Shown here piece by piece: positions 8,882 to 19,001 of a stretch of DNA of 42,934 nt (its first letter is position 1; each line of letters starts with the position of its first letter). This DNA is from an uncultured Verrucomicrobia subdivision 3 bacterium (GTDB lineage Bacteria > Verrucomicrobiota > Verrucomicrobiia > Limisphaerales > UBA11358), in NCBI GenBank assembly GCA_903820285.1, contig CAIJGS010000162.1, forward strand, positions 1-42,934, read 5' to 3'. The notes below the pieces were generated by a model. That model was not told where the DNA came from. It worked only from the letters and a program-made list of their open reading frames with translations, and searched no databases. A program made the position numbers and the translations under genes.

Positions 8882-11449
8882 ATGAATAAGTTTTCAACCA
8901 CCATCGCCAGAATGGCGTTCTTCGGCTCGTATTTAATGCTTGTTTGGGCGGTGGCCGTCCCGGCGTTGGCGGCGGCTCCAAGCCGGTCACGGGGACAAGT
9001 GGTGATTCATGGCGATAAGATAACGCCGCACTGGTTTGCGGGAACGGACGGGGTGACGAATCAATTCTGGTATGACGTGGATCAGGCCAATGACCGGCAT
9101 GAGTTCATGCTGGTGGATGCCGTGGCCGGGCGGCGGCAGCCGGCGTTTGATCAGGAACGCGTCGCCAAGGCGCTGGCGCGTCTGATGGGAACCAAAGTAG
9201 TTGCCGGTCAGTTGCCAGTGCAATCACTGGAATTCAGTCCGGACGAAAAGCACATTACGTTGGTGGGGCTAGATGCGAGTTGGGCGCTCAGCCTGCCCGA
9301 GTACACGGTGGCGGCACTGACGACGAATACGCCGGCCGACAATCTGCTGCCGGCGGAGAGCACGCCGCATCCGTCCCGGGCGTCGGAGGTGGATACCAAA
9401 ATCAAATTTCTGAACCGGCTGGGAAAAACGGTGAATCTGTTCTGGGTCAATGACGAGGGGAAACGAATTGCCTATGGCAGCATTCCGGCGGGCGGCAGTT
9501 TTTCGCAAAATACTTACGCGGGACATGTCTGGCTGGTGACCACGGATGCGGGAGAACCCATTGCCGCGTACACGGCCAGACGGCAGCCGGGCGTGGCGGT
9601 GGTGGACGGGCAGAAACCGGTGACGCATCGCCGCGGCCGCCGGCGGGAAGAGGCGCCGCCGTCCGCCGTGCCATCGCCCGATGGCAAGTGGGAGGTATTT
9701 GTGCGGAATGACAATTTGTTTCTGCGCGAACTGGCCACCACCAATGAAATGCAACTGACCGTCAATGCGGACCGGCATGATTCCTATGCCAAGAATGCCG
9801 AGGCGGACCGGGGCATGAACATGGACTATGAGGCCGCCGATCCGGTGACACCAATTCCCGAGGTTTTTTGGGCGCCGGATTCGCGGCATTTTGTGGCCAT
9901 GCGCCATCTGGCGGGCACGCACCGGCTGGTTTATCTGGTCGAATCCTCGCCGGCGGATCAGCTCCAGCCCAAGCTGGTTTCCTATCCTTATTTGAAAGCC
10001 GGTGACGACGTGCCGATCAACAAGCCGCATCTGTTCGACGTGGCGGCGAAGACAGAAATTCCCGTGAGCGACGCGCTGTTTGCCAATCCGTGGACCATTG
10101 ATGATGTGCGCTGGGACGCGGATTCCGCGCGGTTTACGTTTCAGTACAACCAGCGCGGACACCAGGCGCTGCGCATTTTGGCGGTGGACGCGGCGGCGGG
10201 AACGGTGAAGCCGATTGTGAATGAGGAAAACAAGACGTTCATTGATTACTCCGGCAAATATTTTTGTGATGTGTTGGATGCCACGGGGGAAATCATCTGG
10301 ATGTCCGAACGCGACGGCTGGAATCAGCTTTACCTCTACGACTTCAAAACCGGGGCGGTGAAAAATCAGATCACGAAGGGTGAATGGGTGGTGCGTTCGG
10401 TGGATTGGGTGGACGAGGCGAAACGGCAAATTTGGTTTCAAGCCGGTGGCATCATTCCGGGACAGGACCCGTATTATCTGCATTTCTGCCGGGTGAACTT
10501 TGATGGCACCGGTCTGACCGTGCTGACAGCGGGCAATGGCACCCACGAGGCGCAGTTCTCGCCGGATCACCAATATCTGATTGATACGTGGTCGCGGGTG
10601 GATGCGTTACCGGTCACGGAATTGCGTCGGTGCAGCGATGGCCAAGCGGTCTGCGCGTTGGAGACCGCCACGGCCACCGGCAAGCTGGCCCTGGCGGAGC
10701 CGTTTGTGGCCAAGGGTCGCGACGGGGTGACGGATATTTACGGGGCGATCTGGCGGCCGCGGGATTTTAATCCGCATAAAAAATATGCGGTGATTGAAGA
10801 CATCTATGCCGGGCCGCAGGATTCTTTCACACCCAAGGCGTTCCGGGCCGCCTCGGCGCACCAGAAACTGGCGGACCGGGGTTATATTGTGGTGGAGATG
10901 GATGGCATGGGCACGGCGAACCGGTCCAAGGCCTTTCATGATGTGTGCTGGAAAAATCTGAAGGATGCGGGTTTTCCGGACCGGATTCTCTGGATCAAGG
11001 CGGCGGCGAAGGCCTTTCCCGGATTTGACCTGTCGCGGGTTGGGATTTATGGTACCTCGGCCGGCGGGCAGGATGCCCTGCGCGGGATGCTCGATCATGG
11101 CGACTTTTACCAGGCGGGCATCGCGGATTCCGGCTGCTATGACAACCGGATGGACAAAATCTGGTGGAACGAGCAATGGATGGGCTGGCCGGTGGATGAC
11201 AGTTATGCGCGCAGCTCCTGCGCGGGGGATGCCGGCAAGCTGTCGGGCAAGCTGCTCCTGATGGCTGGCGAGATGGATAAAAACGTGGATCCGGCGAGCA
11301 CCATGCAGGTGGTCAATGCTTTGGTAAAGGCCAACAAGAATTTTGAACTGTTCATTATGCCCGGAATGGGGCACGGTGTACTGTCCACCGGTTACGGTTG
11401 GCAGCGGTTGGAAGATTTTTTTGCGCGCAACCTGGGCGCACCCCGATAA
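8882..11449 (+). CDS. S9 family peptidase (dipeptidyl peptidase IV-like)
   Basis: 855 aa; signal peptide, beta-propeller-like N-terminal region, nucleophile motif YGTSAGGQDALRGML, C-terminal GMGHGV. Confidence 0.88.
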   Translation: MNKFSTTIARMAFFGSYLMLVWAVAVPALAAAPSRSRGQVVIHGDKITPHWFAGTDGVTNQFWYDVDQANDRHEFMLVDAVAGRRQPAFDQERVAKALARLMGTKVVAGQLPVQSLEFSPDEKHITLVGLDASWALSLPEYTVAALTTNTPADNLLPAESTPHPSRASEVDTKIKFLNRLGKTVNLFWVNDEGKRIAYGSIPAGGSFSQNTYAGHVWLVTTDAGEPIAAYTARRQPGVAVVDGQKPVTHRRGRRREEAPPSAVPSPDGKWEVFVRNDNLFLRELATTNEMQLTVNADRHDSYAKNAEADRGMNMDYEAADPVTPIPEVFWAPDSRHFVAMRHLAGTHRLVYLVESSPADQLQPKLVSYPYLKAGDDVPINKPHLFDVAAKTEIPVSDALFANPWTIDDVRWDADSARFTFQYNQRGHQALRILAVDAAAGTVKPIVNEENKTFIDYSGKYFCDVLDATGEIIWMSERDGWNQLYLYDFKTGAVKNQITKGEWVVRSVDWVDEAKRQIWFQAGGIIPGQDPYYLHFCRVNFDGTGLTVLTAGNGTHEAQFSPDHQYLIDTWSRVDALPVTELRRCSDGQAVCALETATATGKLALAEPFVAKGRDGVTDIYGAIWRPRDFNPHKKYAVIEDIYAGPQDSFTPKAFRAASAHQKLADRGYIVVEMDGMGTANRSKAFHDVCWKNLKDAGFPDRILWIKAAAKAFPGFDLSRVGIYGTSAGGQDALRGMLDHGDFYQAGIADSGCYDNRMDKIWWNEQWMGWPVDDSYARSSCAGDAGKLSGKLLLMAGEMDKNVDPASTMQVVNALVKANKNFELFIMPGMGHGVLSTGYGWQRLEDFFARNLGAPR

Positions 11450-11463
11450 TTATTTTATAAGCT

Positions 11464-11772
11464 ATGTTTAGGGTTGGACAGAAAGTGGTTCTGGTGGATG
11501 ACGCCTGGCCGGAGTCGGTGAAACAGATTTACATTTCACTGCCGGTCAAGGATGGCGTTTATGTGGTGCGCGCCGTGCGCGTGGGCGTGAAGGTGGACGA
11601 ACTGGTCATGGACATGCGCCGGGTGCTGGAACCTTCGATTTTGCTGATTGGCCTCATCAATCCCTGCAATAATCTGGGGGTGGAAGCCGGTTTTGCGGCC
11701 CGCCGTTTCCGGGCGCTGGACGAATTGAAAGCCTCGGCGGCCGCCGAACAGGAAAAAGAAGTGGCCGTTTGA
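11464..11772 (+). CDS. Conserved hypothetical protein
   Basis: 102 aa ORF; VGQKVVLVDD N-terminus and GFAARRFRALDELK C-terminus resemble small conserved hypotheticals common in bacteria and prophages. Confidence 0.65.
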   Translation: MFRVGQKVVLVDDAWPESVKQIYISLPVKDGVYVVRAVRVGVKVDELVMDMRRVLEPSILLIGLINPCNNLGVEAGFAARRFRALDELKASAAAEQEKEVAV

Positions 11773-11962
11773 ACGGGGTGAAGAGGCCAATTTGGTGGGT
11801 TTATGCTTGAATAGCACCTGCTAAATGGCGAACAGAGCGGAAAAATGAGATTTGACAAGGAAGGCAAAGTGCGCGACTCTGGGGAAGTTGACTGCGAAAT
11901 TCCTCCTGCTGGTTTAAGGACCAAAGTCCCCCGCCAGTCAGTAAATTCAATTTGAACTTTTC

Positions 11963-12004
11963 CTGACGCAGTGCGTCCAATGAAGACGCATTTGCTTACG
12001 TCAG
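11963..12004 (+). promoter_or_regulatory. Structured leader upstream of full-length rho
   Basis: Outer pair CTGACG/CGTCAG (11963-11968/11999-12004), inner hairpin TGCGTC/GACGCA (11972-11977/11985-11990), alternative GACGC-AGT-GCGTC (11965-11977). Confidence 0.35.
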
Positions 12005-12049
12005 TTTGGATGCCAACGGAATCCCCGGTCAGCCAACAAAAATTTATAT

Positions 12050-13900
12050 ATGCCTAGAATTTCCACTAAGAAGGAAAAAGAAAAAGTCCCGCGCAAATCT
12101 GCCAAGGTCGTGGCTACTACCGCCCCGCCCGAAGTGGCCGAGTTGCCGCTTGCCGAAACTCCGGCTCCGGCGGTCGAAAAACCCGTTGAAGTCAAAACCA
12201 AGCCAGCCTCTGCCGCTGCCAGAGCCCAGGCCAGGACAGCGATACCGGTCAAAGAAGCTCCGGTTAAACCCTTGGTTCCCGCGTCGCAACCGGCTCCGGC
12301 TCCGGCTCCAGTTGCCACCCCCGCCCCGGTTGCGCCGGTCGCCCCGGTCAGAGTGCCGGCCAGCGCGCGCATCATTCCCCCCGTCCGTCCGCCCGCCCCG
12401 GTGGAACAACCGGAACTCGCGCCGGAACGCACGGTGGATAGCATCAACGCCTCTGCCAAGGCCGAAGCGCTCCGCGATGTTTCCAATTCAAATGCGCCCA
12501 AGACTTCGGCGGAATTGCGTCCGCCGTCCGCGCCGGTGGAAGCCACAGACGACGAAGGCCGCCCGCCGATTCGTCCGGGCGGGGTGGTGCCGCCGAATGG
12601 CGGGGTCGGTGGAGTCGGCTATCAGCGCGACAAGATCGCGGCTTCGCTGAACATCGCCAAATTGCAGGCGATGAGCATGACCGAGCTCACCACGATGGCC
12701 AAGGAATATGGCGTGGAGAACTACGGCACCATGCGCAAGCATGAGATCATTTTCCACATTCTGGAACGCAATGCCCAGCGCGCCGGGGTACTGTTCTCCG
12801 AAGGCGTCATTGAAGTGCTGCCGGAAGGCTTCGGCTTTCTCCGGTCGCAGAGTTTCAATTACCTGCCGTGCCCGGAAGACATTTACGTTTCGCCGTCGCA
12901 GATCCGCCGTTTTGATCTGCAAACCGGGAATCTGGTGGCCGGCCAGATCCGTCCGCCGAAGGAAAAGGAAAAGTTTTTCGCCCTGCTGAAGGTCGAGGCC
13001 GTGGACGGCGAGGATCCGGAAAAGGCGAAGGACAAGACCCATTTTGACAACCTCACTCCGCTGTTCCCGAACCGCCGGTTTCTCATGGAAACAGCCGCAG
13101 ACGAGCTGAGCACCCGGGTGCTGGACCTGGTCTGCCCGATCGGCAAAGGCACGCGCGGTTTGATCGTCGCGCCGCCCCGCACGGGCAAAACGGTATTGAT
13201 GCAGAAGATGGCCAACGCCATCCTGAAGAACAATCCCGAGACCTATCTGTTCATTCTGCTCATTGACGAACGGCCGGAAGAAGTGACGGACATGGAACGC
13301 ACCTGCAAAGGCGCGGAAGTGATTTCCTCCACCTTCGACGAACCGCCGGAGCGGCATGTGCAGGTGGCTGAAATGGTGATTGAGAAGGCCCGCCGCATGG
13401 TGGAGCACAAGCGCGATGTCGTCATCCTGCTGGACTCAATCACCCGTCTGGCCCGCGCCTACAACACGGTTCAGCCGCACTCCGGAAAAATCCTTTCCGG
13501 CGGTGTGGACGCCAATGCGTTGCACAAGCCCAAGCGCTTTTTCGGCGCGGCGCGTAACATTGAAGAGGGCGGGTCCCTGACGATCATGGCCACCGCGCTG
13601 GTGGATACCGGGTCGCGCATGGATGAAGTCATCTTTGAAGAGTTCAAGGGCACGGGCAACATGGAAGTGCACCTGGATCGCGCGCTCGTGGATCGCCGCA
13701 TTTTCCCCTCCATCAACATCGAACGCTCCGGTACGCGCAAGGAAGAATTGCTGTACCATCCGGACGAATACAGCCGTGTGGTGATCCTGCGCCGCGCCCT
13801 GACAGGTGTGCCGCCGGTCGAGTCCATGGAGCTGATGCTCGGCAAACTGAAAAAGACCGGGAGCAACATCGAATTCCTGCTAAATATGGCGGTGGGTTGA
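12050..13900 (+). CDS. rho: Transcription termination factor Rho, full-length with extended low-complexity N-terminus
   Basis: 616 aa; Rho_N helical region ([39 protein letters not shown]), [61 protein letters not shown]. Confidence 0.96.
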   Translation: MPRISTKKEKEKVPRKSAKVVATTAPPEVAELPLAETPAPAVEKPVEVKTKPASAAARAQARTAIPVKEAPVKPLVPASQPAPAPAPVATPAPVAPVAPVRVPASARIIPPVRPPAPVEQPELAPERTVDSINASAKAEALRDVSNSNAPKTSAELRPPSAPVEATDDEGRPPIRPGGVVPPNGGVGGVGYQRDKIAASLNIAKLQAMSMTELTTMAKEYGVENYGTMRKHEIIFHILERNAQRAGVLFSEGVIEVLPEGFGFLRSQSFNYLPCPEDIYVSPSQIRRFDLQTGNLVAGQIRPPKEKEKFFALLKVEAVDGEDPEKAKDKTHFDNLTPLFPNRRFLMETAADELSTRVLDLVCPIGKGTRGLIVAPPRTGKTVLMQKMANAILKNNPETYLFILLIDERPEEVTDMERTCKGAEVISSTFDEPPERHVQVAEMVIEKARRMVEHKRDVVILLDSITRLARAYNTVQPHSGKILSGGVDANALHKPKRFFGAARNIEEGGSLTIMATALVDTGSRMDEVIFEEFKGTGNMEVHLDRALVDRRIFPSINIERSGTRKEELLYHPDEYSRVVILRRALTGVPPVESMELMLGKLKKTGSNIEFLLNMAVG

Positions 13901-14017
13901 TCCGCCGTCTGGATTGGCCAACCGTCCGCCGGCGGCCGCTAGCGCATTTTTTGGCGTGTTAACGCCAAATTAAGGTTAGCTGTCCGCCGGCAAAACGGGT
14001 TTATTAGAGGCACAAAA

Positions 14018-15199
14018 ATGAAGATTCGAGCCAATCTCAAAGTAATGCCGCCCCTGGCGGCCCTGATGCTGTTAGCCACGGTTGGTTGTGGCCGCGACAC
14101 GGTCCGGGTTTACAACGTGGATACCAACGAAGCCGTGGCGGCCACTCCGCCGCCCGCGTCGGCTCCGGCCACGATGGGTTCCGGCATGCCGGCGACGATG
14201 CCGACCGGCTTGCCGATGCCGGACACCAGCAGCCTTCCCGCGCTCAAATATACCGTGCCGCCCGGCTGGCAGGAAAAGCCCCCCACTGAGATTCGCCTGG
14301 CCAGTTTTAGCATTGCCGAAAATGGCAAGCAGGCGGATGTCAGCGTGGTTCCCCTCGGCGGCATGGGCGGTGGCGATCTCGCCAACGTCAACCGCTGGCG
14401 CGGACAGGTGGGGCTGCAACAGATCACGGATGAGGCGCTCGCCAAACTGGCGGAGCCGGTTCAAGTAGCCGGACTGGCCGCCAATCTGTATGACGTGGCG
14501 GGCAATGATACCGGCGAAGCGGATGTGCAGCGCATATTGGGCGCCATTTTGCATCGCGACGACTCAGTTTGGTTTTTCAAAATTACCGGTGAAGCCGCCT
14601 TGGTGGAAAAGCAGAAGCCCGCGCTCATTCAATTTCTGAAGACCCTCCAGTTTAGCGGTCAGGCAGCGGCTCCGGCCATGGATTTGTCGCAGTTGCCGCC
14701 GTCGCATCCGCCGATTGGCGGGATGAGCCCGGCCAGTCAGGGCGGACTGGTGGCGCTGGAGGAAGTCGGTCCGCATCCGACCTGGACGGTGCCGGACGGC
14801 TGGCAGACCGGTCCGTTGACCCAATTTCTGGTCGCAAAATACCTCATAGCCGGTAGCGGTGATGCCAAAGCGGAGGTGAATGTGAGTTCGCTGGCCCTTG
14901 ACGGAGGCGGTTTGCAATCTAACGTGAATCGCTGGCGCCAGCAGCTCGGCGTGGTTCAGGCCTCGGAGGATGACCTGGCGAAATTGCCTTTCATTGAAGT
15001 GCCCGGCGGCAAGGCGACCCTCGTGGATATTGCCGGTACGAATCCGCGCACCGGCAAGCCGGGTCGGTTGGTGGGCCTGATATTGCCGCTGGGCGGCCAG
15101 ACTTGGTTTTATAAATTGATGGGGGATGCGGCCACGGTGGCGGCGCAAAAGGATGCCCTCATTAAATTTGTGCAATCCGCCAAGTATCCCGGGAACTGA
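14018..15199 (+). CDS. Lipoprotein with two tandem homologous domains, upstream of cytochrome c biogenesis genes
   Basis: 393 aa; lipobox-like LLATVGC; two copies of a P-GW ... NVNRWR-Q-G ... W(F)FK(I/L) module. Confidence 0.7.
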   Translation: MKIRANLKVMPPLAALMLLATVGCGRDTVRVYNVDTNEAVAATPPPASAPATMGSGMPATMPTGLPMPDTSSLPALKYTVPPGWQEKPPTEIRLASFSIAENGKQADVSVVPLGGMGGGDLANVNRWRGQVGLQQITDEALAKLAEPVQVAGLAANLYDVAGNDTGEADVQRILGAILHRDDSVWFFKITGEAALVEKQKPALIQFLKTLQFSGQAAAPAMDLSQLPPSHPPIGGMSPASQGGLVALEEVGPHPTWTVPDGWQTGPLTQFLVAKYLIAGSGDAKAEVNVSSLALDGGGLQSNVNRWRQQLGVVQASEDDLAKLPFIEVPGGKATLVDIAGTNPRTGKPGRLVGLILPLGGQTWFYKLMGDAATVAAQKDALIKFVQSAKYPGN

Positions 15200-15242
15200 T
15201 CCGTTTGCCGGCCCCTATTAACCGTCAAACCACCAGCATCCG

Positions 15243-16493
15243 ATGATCATCAAAAAAATTGTAGGTTTCCTGACCTCCCTGCGGCTCACGGTCGTGCTGC
15301 TGGCGTTTTCAATCATCCTGGTATTTGTCGGCACGCTGGCACAGGTGGATGAGGGGCTTTATGGCGCACAGGCGCATTATTTCAAACGCTGGTTTGTGAT
15401 CGGCGTGGATCTGTTCGGTCACAAGCTGCCGCTCATCCTGCCGGGCGGCTATCTCATTGGGACCAGCCTGCTGGTCAACCTGGTGGCGGCGCACGTTTAC
15501 CGGTTTCAACTCAAGACCAAGAAAATCGGCATTCAACTGGCGCACGCGGGAGTGATCCTCCTGCTGGTGGGCCAATTGGCGACCGACATCCTGGCGCGGG
15601 AAATGCAACTCCGGTTTGTGGAAGGGGAAAAGCGCAGCTATTCGGAGAGTGCCACGGATTATGAACTGATCTTCAAAAATGGCGGCCAGGAAACCGCCAT
15701 TCCGGCCACTTTGCTGAACCCCGGGGAAGCGTTGAAAATCAGCAGCCTGCCATTCACCATCAAGGTGAAGACGTTCTGGAAAAATTCCGGCGTGTCGTTC
15801 CGGGCGCCGATGATGAAGTCCAATCCGCTGGTGGCGAGCAACGGGCTGGCCCTGAATTTTGATTTCAGTTCATCGGACGAGGTCAAATCCATGGATCAAA
15901 AGAACATTCCCACGGCGATCATTGACCTGATCAGCCCGGCCGGGGTATTGCTGGGCGACTGGGTAGTTTCGGGTTGGACCGGAGATGCTGGCTCCATTGA
16001 AACGGTGACGGAATTTTACCAGAGCCAGGTGGGGGCGGAGATGGCCCGGAAAATTTCCGGTCAGCTCGCCGTGCCACAGTCCCTGGAGCTGGACAACAAG
16101 AGCTATGTCTTCGTGATGCGCCCGGCGCGCATCCAGCACAACTTTGCGCTGACGCTGCTCAAGGCCACGCACACGGTTTATCCCGGCACGGATATTCCCA
16201 AGGATTTCCGGAGCCGCGTGCTGGTGGAGAATTCCGCCACGGGCGAAAAACGCGAGGTGGAGATTTCCATGAACCATCCGCTGCGCTACGGCGGCTATAC
16301 TTTTTATCAATACCAGATGACCGCCGGTGAGATGGCCGAGAAACAGGGCATTACGCCCTCGTCGGTGCTGTCGGTGGTGCGCAACCCGAGCTGGTTGACA
16401 CCGTACATCGGCTGCGGGATGGTGGGCATCGGGCTGATCATCCAGTTCATGTACCATCTGGTCGGCTTTGTTTCCAAACGTAAAACCCCATGA
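15243..16493 (+). CDS. ResB-like cytochrome c biogenesis protein
   Basis: 416 aa; N-terminal FLTSLRLTVVLLAFSIILVFVGTLAQVDEGLYGAQ, C-terminal NHPLRYGGYTFYQYQM. Confidence 0.88.
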   Translation: MIIKKIVGFLTSLRLTVVLLAFSIILVFVGTLAQVDEGLYGAQAHYFKRWFVIGVDLFGHKLPLILPGGYLIGTSLLVNLVAAHVYRFQLKTKKIGIQLAHAGVILLLVGQLATDILAREMQLRFVEGEKRSYSESATDYELIFKNGGQETAIPATLLNPGEALKISSLPFTIKVKTFWKNSGVSFRAPMMKSNPLVASNGLALNFDFSSSDEVKSMDQKNIPTAIIDLISPAGVLLGDWVVSGWTGDAGSIETVTEFYQSQVGAEMARKISGQLAVPQSLELDNKSYVFVMRPARIQHNFALTLLKATHTVYPGTDIPKDFRSRVLVENSATGEKREVEISMNHPLRYGGYTFYQYQMTAGEMAEKQGITPSSVLSVVRNPSWLTPYIGCGMVGIGLIIQFMYHLVGFVSKRKTP

Positions 16494-18373
16494 AAAAATG
16501 GATTCCCGCCATTCTGACGCTGGTCATGGCCGCGTGGTTCCTCGGCAATCTTTCCGTGCCGGCGGACAAGGATTTTGCCTATAACGATTTCGGTTTGCTG
16601 CCCGTGACCGCCAACGGCCGCGTGTTGCCCATGGATTCGCTGGCGCGCAATTCCCTGCTCGCGATCCGCGAGAAGCAGACGCTGAATGCCGAGCCGTGGA
16701 AAGGCTGGAATGAAAAGCCCCGAATCATTCCGGCCACCGAATGGCTGGTGAATGTGATGATGAATCCGGACGTGGCCAATGACTGGCCGGTCTTTCGCGT
16801 GGACAATCCCGACCTGCTTTCGCTGCTCAAGCTGCCCGAGAAAGACATCGCAAAAAAATTGGATGGCAAACATTATTCCTGGAACCAGATCCAGCCCGGC
16901 CTGGCCGCTTTTGACAAGGAAAGTGAACGCGTCGAGAAAATCGATTCGGCCAACCGCACCGCCTATGAAAATGCCGTGGGCAAGATGCATGAACGGCTGA
17001 CACTTTATACGCAGTTGGAAAACGCCGTCCTGCCGACGGATGCCCAGGACTGGCCCGCTGAACTGGCGGCTTATGAAAAACTGATTCCCGAGGGAGTGGC
17101 GGCAGTCCAGGCCCAGCAGGCGGGCAGCGCATTTAATACGAATTATTTTAATGCCTTCGCCGGTTACATTCAGCGGTTTCAGTTTATGGCTGGCTGGGAG
17201 CCGCCGTTGATTCTGCCGCCCAATGGCAGTCACCAGCAGTGGCGGCGCATGGGGGATGCCTTGCTGGACGCTCCGCGTGGGACGCCGGTGGATGATGCCA
17301 TTCACGACTACGCAAAAATGGCCGGCGCGCTGGCGGGGAATAATCCGGAGGCCTTCAATGCGGCGCTGCGGGATTATCGCTCAACGCTGGTGCCCACGCA
17401 GACGCAGGCCCTCGCCAAGGCGCGGTCGGAGGTTTTCTTCAACCAGTTGGAGCCGTTTTATGGCGCCATGGTTATTTATATTCTGGCAGGATTGTTGGCG
17501 GTATTTTTCTGGTTCAATATGTCGGAGACGCTGCGACGTTCCGCCATGTGGCTGATCTGTCTGGCGTTTGTAATTCATACCTTTGGGCTCGTTTACCGCA
17601 TGGTGCTGGAAGGCCGGCCGCCGGTGACGAATCTGTATTCCTCCGCGATCTTCATCGGGTGGGGCGCGGTGTTGCTGGGCATGATTTTGGAACGCTTCTT
17701 TAAGAACGGCATTGGCGCGTGTGTCTCTTCGGTCATCGGTTTCATTACACTGATTATTGCGCACCATCTGGCCCGGGAAGGCGACACGATGGAAATGATG
17801 CGCGCGGTGCTGGATACCAATTTCTGGCTGGCCACCCACGTGGTGGCGGTGACGGTCGGTTATGCCAGCACGTACGTGGCGGGTTTTCTGGCGCTGATTT
17901 ATATCTTGCGCGGAGTTTTCACCAAAACGCTGGACGTGGACACCGGCCGGTCGCTGGCGCGGATGGTTTACGGCATTGTCTGTTTTGCCACGCTATTCAG
18001 TTTTGTGGGCACCGTATTGGGCGGCATCTGGGCGGATCAATCGTGGGGCCGGTTCTGGGGTTGGGACCCGAAGGAAAACGGCGCGTTGATCATCGTTCTC
18101 TGGAATGCACTTATCCTGCACCTGCGCTGGGGCGGCATCATCCGCGAACGCGGGCTGATGAACTGCGCGGTCTTTGGCAATATCGTGACCGCCTGGTCTT
18201 GGTTCGGGGTGAACATGCTGGGCATCGGCCTGCACAGTTATGGCTTTACGGATGCGGCGTTCAAGTGGCTGATTCTGTTTGTAGGCAGCCAGCTGGGGAT
18301 CATTGCCCTGGGCCTGCTGCCGGCCAGAATGTGGAAGAGTTTTCAGGCCAAGCCCGGGCAGACGCCGGCTTGA
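16490..18373 (+). CDS. CcsA/ResC-type cytochrome c biogenesis protein
   Basis: 627 aa; overlaps the previous gene (ATGA); tryptophan-rich GGIWADQSWGRFWGWDPKENGALIIVLWNALILHLRW. Confidence 0.92.
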   Translation: MKKWIPAILTLVMAAWFLGNLSVPADKDFAYNDFGLLPVTANGRVLPMDSLARNSLLAIREKQTLNAEPWKGWNEKPRIIPATEWLVNVMMNPDVANDWPVFRVDNPDLLSLLKLPEKDIAKKLDGKHYSWNQIQPGLAAFDKESERVEKIDSANRTAYENAVGKMHERLTLYTQLENAVLPTDAQDWPAELAAYEKLIPEGVAAVQAQQAGSAFNTNYFNAFAGYIQRFQFMAGWEPPLILPPNGSHQQWRRMGDALLDAPRGTPVDDAIHDYAKMAGALAGNNPEAFNAALRDYRSTLVPTQTQALAKARSEVFFNQLEPFYGAMVIYILAGLLAVFFWFNMSETLRRSAMWLICLAFVIHTFGLVYRMVLEGRPPVTNLYSSAIFIGWGAVLLGMILERFFKNGIGACVSSVIGFITLIIAHHLAREGDTMEMMRAVLDTNFWLATHVVAVTVGYASTYVAGFLALIYILRGVFTKTLDVDTGRSLARMVYGIVCFATLFSFVGTVLGGIWADQSWGRFWGWDPKENGALIIVLWNALILHLRWGGIIRERGLMNCAVFGNIVTAWSWFGVNMLGIGLHSYGFTDAAFKWLILFVGSQLGIIALGLLPARMWKSFQAKPGQTPA

Positions 18374-18474
18374 AGCGAGAGTGGAAGGTGGAGGTTTGAG
18401 GATGGTTCAAGAAGCTGGCGGAGGCGCGATACTTTTGCCATCCTCCAGCCGCTATCCGCTATGCTCGCTTTTGA

Positions 18475-18870
18475 CTATTTGGTCGTTGCCGCGAGTTGAA
18501 GCAATTCACTGATCCGCTTTTCCAGCCGGTTCAGATCAAGCGGTTTGGTGAAAAAATCCTCGGCGTGCATGGCGGCGCTGCGCTTGGTCACGTCGCCGGT
18601 AAGGGCGCTCATGAAAATGACCGGTATCTTTTTGGTGCCGGGCTGGCGGCGGAGAATTTCACAAACGGACAGGCCGTCCAGATCGGGCAGGAGGATGTCG
18701 AGCAGGATGAGACTGGGCTTGAACTGGCGGGCCTGACTCAAGGCATGCACGCCGTCGTTGGCCACCAGAAATTCGCAGCCAAGCTTCGCCAGGCGAAACT
18801 TCACAAGTTCGATAAAGTCGCTTTCGTCGTCTACTATGAGGATGCGTGGCATCACGTTGCAAGGTAGCAC
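18475..18870 (-). CDS. Stand-alone response regulator receiver domain protein
   Basis: 131 aa; RILIVDDESDF, phospho-acceptor region PSLILLDILLPDLDG, PVIFMSAL, FFTKPLD. Confidence 0.92.
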   Translation of the reverse strand: MLPCNVMPRILIVDDESDFIELVKFRLAKLGCEFLVANDGVHALSQARQFKPSLILLDILLPDLDGLSVCEILRRQPGTKKIPVIFMSALTGDVTKRSAAMHAEDFFTKPLDLNRLEKRISELLQLAATTK

Positions 18871-18944
18871 TACTTGCTCATTTCCCCAATGACGTGCGGG
18901 TTAAGGTCAGGTTACGATCAGGCACCGGCCAGCCAAAAATTCCA

Positions 18945-18977
18945 ACAAAAAAAGGGCGCGTTAGGCACGCGCCCTTG
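18945..18977 (-). terminator. Intrinsic terminator for the 19002-19478 peroxiredoxin gene
   Basis: On minus strand AAGGGCGCG-TGCCTAA-CGCGCCCTT followed by a T-run. Confidence 0.8.
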
Positions 18978-19001
18978 GAGGAATCTGGATGGATAGGCTG
19001 G

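Noticed and set aside
9269-10573. 434-aa antisense ORF across the S9 peptidase
   Set aside because: Arg/His-rich shadow ORF without family signature
13951-13968. TTGGCGT-GTTA-ACGCCAA hairpin after full-length rho
   Set aside because: Only 7 bp and no T-tract after the stem; too weak to call a terminator
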